Origin: Candidatus Bathyarchaeota archaeon
GTDB lineage: Archaea; Thermoproteota; Bathyarchaeia; TCS64
Direction of reading: 5' to 3'
Assembly: GCA_013619005.1 (NCBI GenBank)
Contig: JABXKY010000154.1
Span: 1-10,012, forward strand
Length of the DNA: 10,012 nt
Of this stretch, positions 6,619 through 10,012 are shown piece after piece. The translations under genes and the position numbers were made by a program. Numbering within the stretch: position 1 is the first letter of the stretch; the number at the start of each line of letters is the position of its first letter. The notes beneath the pieces are model-generated. The model did no database searches. It was given only the letters and a program-made list of their open reading frames with translations, and was not told the DNA's origin.

Positions 6619-7467
6619 TTACAACCTTCTGTTGACCGCACCGATGATGGGCTTGATGTCGTTCATGAAGAACTTGAACTCCTCGGGGCTCAGGCTCTGG
6701 GCACCATCGCAGAGCGCCTCATCTGGGTGCGGGTGGACCTCCACCATGATCCCATCCGCCCCAGCGGCGATCCCTGCCTTTGCTAGGGGCCCCACCAGCG
6801 ACCGTGTGCCCGTGCCGTGGCTCGGGTCTATGATGACGGGCAGGTGGCTGATCATGTGGAGTATGGGCGCGGCGCTTATGTCCACCGTGTTCCTGGTGAT
6901 CTGCTCGAACGTCCTGATGCCCCTCTCGCACATTATCACGTCAAGGTTGCCCTCGGCCAGGATGTACTCGGCGCAGCCCAGCCACTCATTGATGGTGGCA
7001 GACATCCCCCTCTTGAGCATCACGGGCTTGTCTGCCCTGCCGACGCTCTTCAGCAGCGGGAAGTTCTGCATGTTCCTTGTCCCTATCTGGAGTATGTCGG
7101 CGTAGGTCTCGACCAGCTCTACCTCGCTGGGGTCCATGACCTCTGTTACTATCGGTAGACCCGTCTCGTCCCTGGCCTCGGCCAGCAGCTTGAGTCCTTC
7201 CTCTCCGAGGCCCTGGAAGCTGTAGGGCAGGGTTCTTGGCTTGAACGCCCCTCCCCTAAGTATCTGTGCCCCCGCCTCTTTGACAACTATCGCGGCCTCT
7301 AGGACCTGCTCCCTGCTCTCAACGCTGCAGGGACCAGCCATGATTACCACCTGGTCCCCCCCGATCTCTATTCCGTTGAGTTTGATGATTGTCTTCTGGG
7401 ACTCATAGCTCCTGACCGCGAGCTTGATCTTCTTGGGGATGGGAATATCGCAGGCCGGCATCACCAT
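6619..7467 (-). CDS. aroF: 3-deoxy-D-arabino-heptulosonate 7-phosphate synthase, type I-beta
   Basis: First enzyme of the pathway: it condenses PEP and erythrose 4-phosphate. The 282-residue chain has about 37 residues before the barrel, then AGPCSVES (44-51; metal ligand Cys47), [12 protein letters not shown] (75-86), [12 protein letters not shown] (128-139), KRG (142-144), CERGIRTFE (160-168), TRNTVD (171-176), DPSHGTGTR (214-222; ligand His217), MVEVHPHP (241-248; ligand Glu243) and ligand Asp254. This is the I-beta (KDO8P-synthase-like) group. It has neither a full N-terminal ferredoxin/ACT-like domain nor a fused chorismate mutase, so direct feedback inhibition is not evident. The ATG at 7467 is supported by a strong AGGAGGT six bases upstream; a second ATG at 7461 is less well spaced. 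As first gene of the operon it borders the regulatory gap. Confidence 0.96.
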   Translation of the reverse strand: MVMPACDIPIPKKIKLAVRSYESQKTIIKLNGIEIGGDQVVIMAGPCSVESREQVLEAAIVVKEAGAQILRGGAFKPRTLPYSFQGLGEEGLKLLAEARDETGLPIVTEVMDPSEVELVETYADILQIGTRNMQNFPLLKSVGRADKPVMLKRGMSATINEWLGCAEYILAEGNLDVIMCERGIRTFEQITRNTVDISAAPILHMISHLPVIIDPSHGTGTRSLVGPLAKAGIAAGADGIMVEVHPHPDEALCDGAQSLSPEEFKFFMNDIKPIIGAVNRRL

Positions 7468-7473
7468 GGCGAT

Positions 7474-7480
7474 ACCTCCT
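7474..7480 (-). promoter_or_regulatory. Strong ribosome binding site of DAHP synthase (AGGAGGT)
   Basis: AGGAGGT on the minus strand ends six bases before the ATG at 7467 and is fully complementary to the usual archaeal and bacterial 16S rRNA tail. It fixes the start codon and implies that the transcript has a leader beginning upstream of 7480. Confidence 0.8.
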
Positions 7481-7491
7481 CATGTGTTTGG

Positions 7492-7499
7492 TTAATAAG
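7492..7499 (-). promoter_or_regulatory. Possible TATA box of the aro operon
   Basis: CTTATTAA on the minus strand is centred about 28 nt upstream of the DAHP synthase ATG. At that spacing transcription would begin almost at the start codon and exclude the strong ribosome binding site at 7480-7474. The real promoter may therefore lie further upstream, for example near AAATCAATCA (about 7541-7532). Confidence 0.25.
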
Positions 7500-7572
7500 T
7501 GAAATGGGCACATGTAGCTGTCTACCTGGTTGATTGATTTCGGTAGTGACAGTTTCTTTGTTTGGTTGCTTG

Positions 7573-7590
7573 CTTAGAGGCATGCCTAAG
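7573..7590. repeat. Imperfect inverted repeat in the divergent gap
   Basis: CTTAG (7573-7577) is mirrored by CTAAG (7586-7590), and within it AGGCATGCCT (7578-7587) is a perfect 10-bp palindrome. It lies about 110 nt upstream of the DAHP synthase start in non-coding DNA and could be an operator for a dimeric regulator. No known regulator motif is recognised. Confidence 0.4.
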
Positions 7591-7687
7591 ATTGCTCCCT
7601 CTGATTCGACTTTAGTTAATGGAATTGGCGCATTGATTACACCGCGTTATCGCTTCTAGTACCTTGAACTCTAATAAGCCTATTGTA

Positions 7688-7704
7688 ATGGAGGAATAAT
7701 CCAT
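7688..7704. repeat. Inverted repeat ATGGA-N7-TCCAT
   Basis: Two 5-bp perfect arms are separated by seven A/T-rich bases. The repeat sits just upstream of the TATA-like TATTTTA (7709-7715) on the plus strand. It is short enough to arise by chance; its location is the only reason to note it. Confidence 0.25.
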
Positions 7705-7750
7705 ACACTATTTTACATAGAGGGCTCAACTTCGCTGACCCTCAACACCC

Positions 7751-7756
7751 TTAAAA
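7751..7756 (+). promoter_or_regulatory. TATA-like box upstream of the ykgJ-like gene
   Basis: TTAAAA lies 24-29 nt before the ATG at 7780, the position expected for a leaderless archaeal transcript. A GGGAGG (7761-7766), 13 nt before the ATG, could instead be a distant ribosome binding site; in that case TATTTTA at 7709-7715 would be a better promoter, giving a leader of roughly 40 nt. Confidence 0.35.
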
Positions 7757-7779
7757 CCGCGGGAGGCGCAAGAAATTCC

Positions 7780-8478
7780 ATGAGTGAAGAGACCTCCCCC
7801 CTTACCAGGTTGATGCAGGCCGAGGGGTTCAAGCCCTTCAGCGGTCCGGACGCGTTCCGTGTGCTAGCCAAGGCAAAGGAGAGGCTCAACCTTGAAAAGA
7901 TGGAAATGGATGACATCCTCAAGGCCGTCTCAAGCCTTGGCTCCCTCATGGAGACCGAGATTGCGTTAATCTACGCCCTCCAGGACCAGATATGCACCCG
8001 TTGCGGGTGGTGCTGCACAGAGAACACCTCACTCAGGGTATCAAAGGACGAGTTGAAGAATATCGCCGCCTTCAAGAAGAGCAGCTACAAGAAGCTCAAG
8101 AAGAGGATCAGGGCGAGGCCGAGGAAGGACAGGACCCTACGGGTGACAAGGCATCCCTGCCCCTTTTACGAGGATGGGTGCAGCGTCTACCAAATCAGGC
8201 CAGGTGTGTGCCGCTCGTACCCAACAAGCAAGATATTGTCAGCACTGGCGGGGGGTGGTCCTTATCCCGACAAATGCGAGATCAGCGACGACCTTTTGGC
8301 GGAACTCGTAATCAAACGTGCGCTGGAGGAGAAGATGTCCAGGGAGAACCCTGAGCTCATCAAGGAGTTAGCCGATAAGAAGCGGGATGAGATGGGCCGC
8401 CTATCCCAGATGACCCAGGCCCAGCGGTTCCAGTACCTTGTTAAACACCACAGGGATCGGTTAAAGCAGGCCGAATGA
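7780..8478 (+). CDS. YkgJ-family cysteine-cluster protein (CxxCxxCC), function unknown
   Basis: A 232-residue soluble protein with no signal peptide or membrane segment. The centre carries the YkgJ/UPF0153 signature: CTRCGWCC (Cys72, 75, 78, 79), then PCPFYEDGC (Cys127 and 134), RPGVCRSYP (Cys144) and a further Cys166. Eight cysteines in this arrangement are taken to bind zinc or an iron-sulfur cluster in the family, but no enzymatic reaction is established that I can name. An N-terminal stretch of about 70 residues and a charged, probably helical C-terminus (about 170-232, rich in Lys, Arg and Glu) flank the cysteine core. Between the first and second cysteine groups lies a very basic stretch (about 99-118) that could contact nucleic acid. 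It is transcribed away from the aro operon and ends 48 nt before the nucleoside hydrolase; that gap has its own promoter-like element, so co-transcription is uncertain. The ATG at 7780 is the first in frame. Confidence 0.85.
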   Translation: MSEETSPLTRLMQAEGFKPFSGPDAFRVLAKAKERLNLEKMEMDDILKAVSSLGSLMETEIALIYALQDQICTRCGWCCTENTSLRVSKDELKNIAAFKKSSYKKLKKRIRARPRKDRTLRVTRHPCPFYEDGCSVYQIRPGVCRSYPTSKILSALAGGGPYPDKCEISDDLLAELVIKRALEEKMSRENPELIKELADKKRDEMGRLSQMTQAQRFQYLVKHHRDRLKQAE

Positions 8479-8483
8479 CAAAG

Positions 8484-8490
8484 ATTTAAT
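8484..8490 (+). promoter_or_regulatory. TATA-like box upstream of the nucleoside hydrolase
   Basis: ATTTAAT, preceded by the purine-rich AAAG (8480-8483) that could act as a BRE, begins six bases after the stop of the preceding gene. Transcription would start near 8513, giving a leader of about 14 nt that begins within the inverted repeat at 8504-8520. Confidence 0.45.
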
Positions 8491-8503
8491 CAACCATAGC
8501 ACC

Positions 8504-8520
8504 GTCTCCGAGTAGGAGAC
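8504..8520 (+). repeat. Perfect inverted repeat GTCTCC-N5-GGAGAC over the ribosome binding site
   Basis: Two 6-bp arms (8504-8509 and 8515-8520) flank GAGTA. The right arm contains GGAG (8515-8518), which is eight bases before the ATG at 8527 and is the obvious ribosome binding site. The repeat also covers the transcription start predicted from the TATA-like box. It may be an operator, or an RNA hairpin that hides the ribosome binding site if transcription starts upstream. Confidence 0.55.
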
Positions 8521-8526
8521 CAACTC

Positions 8527-9462
8527 ATGAAGCACATTATACTCGACACGGACCCGGGTATTGACGACGCCCTGGCTTTCATCCTCGCATTCAACAGCCC
8601 CGAGCTGAAGGTGGAGGCCGTCACCACCGTGGCGGGCAACGTGAACCACACCAAGGGCCACAAGAACGCCAAGAGGCTGCTGGAGTTCCTCGCCGTCGAG
8701 GATGTTCCCGTGTGCGCTGGAGCGGTGACCCCCCTGGTCAAGAAGCTGGGTCACGCTGAGGAGTTCCACGGAAAGACGGGGCTAGGCGACTCCACGCTCC
8801 CTGAGCCCACGATGAAGACGGATCCCAGGAGCGCCGTTGATATCATCCTGGAGAAGGCTGATGAGCTGGGAAAGAACCTGACGCTGGTAGCGGTGGGTCC
8901 CCTGACAAACATAGCCGTGGCGATTCTGGCGGATCCCATGCTCCCCGAGAAGGTAGACAAACTGGTTATCATGGGCGGCGCCTTCAACCTGACCCCCTAC
9001 GGCCACGGGAACGCCAACAGCGTAGCGGAGTTCAACATCTGGCTGGATCCGGAGGCCGCCAAGATCGTTTTCAATAGCGGAATCCCCATGGTGGCCGCCG
9101 GGCTGGACACCACCACCCACCCCGATTACAGGATGAGCAGAGAGATGTTCGAGGGCATCGTCGCCAAGGGCAACAGGACCACAGACCTGGTCAACGACCT
9201 TTGCAGGAGCCTCGTGGAGAGGTTCAACGGTTTCAGCCTCCACGATCCCCAGGCGATGGCTTACGTCATCGACCCCACCATGTTCACCACTGAAAAGTAC
9301 AAGGTGGACGTGGAGTGCACCGGGGAGTTAACTCGTGGCATGACTGTTGTGGAGAGGCGCCTCTACCGTATAGTCAAGGACGAGGCAAACGTCGACGTGG
9401 TTGTCAAGGTGGACGCCGACGGGTTCCTGGGACTCATCAAGGAAAGAATCTCAGGTGAGTAG
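8527..9462 (+). CDS. Nucleoside hydrolase, IU-NH/RihA-RihC family
   Basis: A 311-residue enzyme expected to hydrolyse the N-glycosidic bond of ribonucleosides to free base and ribose, using a bound calcium ion. The diagnostic N-terminal DTDPGIDDALAF (7-18) supplies Asp9, Asp13 and Asp14, matching D10, D14 and D15 of the Crithidia enzyme. VGPLTNIA (123-130, Thr127), the GGAF strand (150-153), AEFNIWLDPEAA (167-178) and SLHDP with His239 and Asp240 complete the metal and ribose site. Length is typical, and the second catalytic histidine region is intact. Base specificity (pyrimidine, purine or inosine/uridine) cannot be fixed from sequence alone. The ATG at 8527 follows GGAG by eight bases. The stop codon is immediately followed by the ATG of a PfkB-family kinase, so the two are surely co-translated and likely act in one nucleoside-use pathway. 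Confidence 0.95.
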   Translation: MKHIILDTDPGIDDALAFILAFNSPELKVEAVTTVAGNVNHTKGHKNAKRLLEFLAVEDVPVCAGAVTPLVKKLGHAEEFHGKTGLGDSTLPEPTMKTDPRSAVDIILEKADELGKNLTLVAVGPLTNIAVAILADPMLPEKVDKLVIMGGAFNLTPYGHGNANSVAEFNIWLDPEAAKIVFNSGIPMVAAGLDTTTHPDYRMSREMFEGIVAKGNRTTDLVNDLCRSLVERFNGFSLHDPQAMAYVIDPTMFTTEKYKVDVECTGELTRGMTVVERRLYRIVKDEANVDVVVKVDADGFLGLIKERISGE

Positions 9463-10012
9463 ATGGCTGAACTCATCTGCCTAGGAGCCATCAACTGGGA
9501 TATCAACCTGTTCATGGAGCGGCTTCCCCGGCACGGAGAGGAGGTTCCCGTCAAGGAGATCCAGAGGGTCTCGGGCGGCACGGCCGCCAACGTGTCCGTG
9601 GCGGCGGCCCGTATCCTGGGGAGGGATAGGGTGGCGTTCATTGGGGCCCTGGGGGAGGACAGTATCGCCGAGGAGCAGATCAGGATACTCGTTGACGAGG
9701 GAGTTGACCTGGGAGGCATCCTCCTTGTGCCAGGTGAGGAGTCCGGGCAGGCCTACATCAGCATCAGCGATGATGGGGCGAACGAGATTCACACCTATTT
9801 CGGTGCCAACCTCAGGATCACGGGGGACCACATAGCCGACAAAGAGAGGCTTGAGATCATCAAGGGGGCCAAGGTATGTGTCATCATGGACCCGCCCATC
9901 GAGACAGCGAAACGGATGGCGGATGAGTGCAGGAGGCACGGCGTCAAGGTGATCTGGGACCCAGGTGTCTACGCCGAGGAAGGCCTGTCAGCGCTCCTGC
10001 CAACGCTGGGGA
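9463..10012 (+). CDS. PfkB-family (ribokinase-like) carbohydrate/nucleoside kinase, N-terminal part
   Basis: The first 183 residues are visible and the frame is open to the right edge. The N-terminus GAINWDINLFMERLPRHGEE (8-27) matches the ribokinase-like opening GxINxDxxxxxxxLPxxGE, followed by the glycine-rich SGGTAANVSVAAARI (37-51) and FIGALGEDSIAEE (59-71). Strict ribokinases usually have GGKGANQ at the glycine-rich site; GGTAANV is closer to archaeal nucleoside or other sugar kinases. The C-terminal GAGD catalytic motif would lie beyond the window. The ATG directly follows the hydrolase stop codon (TAGATG), and AGGTGAG in the end of that gene serves as its ribosome binding site. Phosphorylation of ribose released by the hydrolase is the simplest role; direct phosphorylation of a nucleoside is the alternative. 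Confidence 0.9.
   Translation, partial: MAELICLGAINWDINLFMERLPRHGEEVPVKEIQRVSGGTAANVSVAAARILGRDRVAFIGALGEDSIAEEQIRILVDEGVDLGGILLVPGEESGQAYISISDDGANEIHTYFGANLRITGDHIADKERLEIIKGAKVCVIMDPPIETAKRMADECRRHGVKVIWDPGVYAEEGLSALLPTLG

Larger units (their letters stand above)
7468..7779. other. Divergent intergenic region between the aro operon and the ykgJ-like gene
   Basis: This 312-nt gap is clearly richer in A and T than the coding DNA on both sides and must hold the promoters of both flanking units. I see no tRNA or rRNA and no convincing reading frame. It contains TATA-like stretches on both strands, a 10-bp palindrome AGGCATGCCT (7578-7587) inside a longer imperfect inverted repeat, an inverted repeat ATGGA-N7-TCCAT (7688-7704), and a direct repeat CTCAAC (7725-7730 and 7741-7746) just before the plus-strand gene. 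Confidence 0.6.

Noticed and set aside
7612..7704. 30-codon minus-strand frame in the leader region of the aro operon, considered as an attenuator peptide
   Set aside because: It has only one Tyr, one Phe and no Trp, no ribosome binding site, and no terminator/antiterminator pair after it; a frame this short is expected by chance.
8782..9243. 153-codon minus-strand frame opposite the nucleoside hydrolase
   Set aside because: It is antisense to a gene with intact catalytic motifs and has no recognisable domain.
1..10012. CRISPR arrays, tRNA or rRNA genes, insertion sequences, attachment sites
   Set aside because: No regularly spaced repeats, no cloverleaf or rRNA-like sequence, no transposase frame and no flanking duplications were seen.

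Overview
The window looks archaeal (inference, fairly confident). It holds a compact single-strand aromatic amino acid operon built from a type I-beta DAHP synthase, a type I dehydroquinase and a stand-alone AroQ chorismate mutase, in an order resembling the aro clusters of Pyrococcus and other archaea. Ribosome binding sites are strong and of AGGAGGT/AGGTGA type, AT-rich TATA-like boxes lie upstream of several genes, and AGG is used heavily for arginine. The DNA is GC-rich apart from the main intergenic gap. I cannot name the genus.

Region 1 (1-7467, minus strand; transcribed right to left) carries ten consecutive genes: DAHP synthase, aroB, aroD, aroE, aroK, aroA, aroC, chorismate mutase, pheA and the first part of tyrA, which runs off the left edge. 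Together they encode all seven steps from phosphoenolpyruvate plus erythrose 4-phosphate to chorismate, then prephenate, phenylpyruvate and (via TyrA) 4-hydroxyphenylpyruvate. Five junctions overlap by exactly 4 nt and three others are 1-2 nt gaps, so translation is probably coupled. The one real gap is before tyrA, where a hairpin spans the pheA stop codon. Three genes start with GTG or TTG. The shikimate kinase is of the bacterial P-loop type, not the GHMP type usual in archaea.

Region 2 (7468-7779) is a 312-nt AT-richer gap between divergent genes, with candidate promoter elements and small palindromes but no convincing gene.

Region 3 (7780-10012, plus strand) has a YkgJ-family cysteine-cluster protein of unknown function, then, after a 48-nt gap with a TATA-like box and a perfect inverted repeat, a nucleoside hydrolase followed immediately by a PfkB-family kinase cut off at the right edge. 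The last two suggest nucleoside salvage or breakdown: release of base and ribose, then phosphorylation of a sugar or nucleoside.

The most unusual signal is a 12-bp palindrome, ATTGGTACCAAT, found exactly three times inside aroC, aroE and aroD. Each copy is read in the same frame as Ile-Gly-Thr-Asn.
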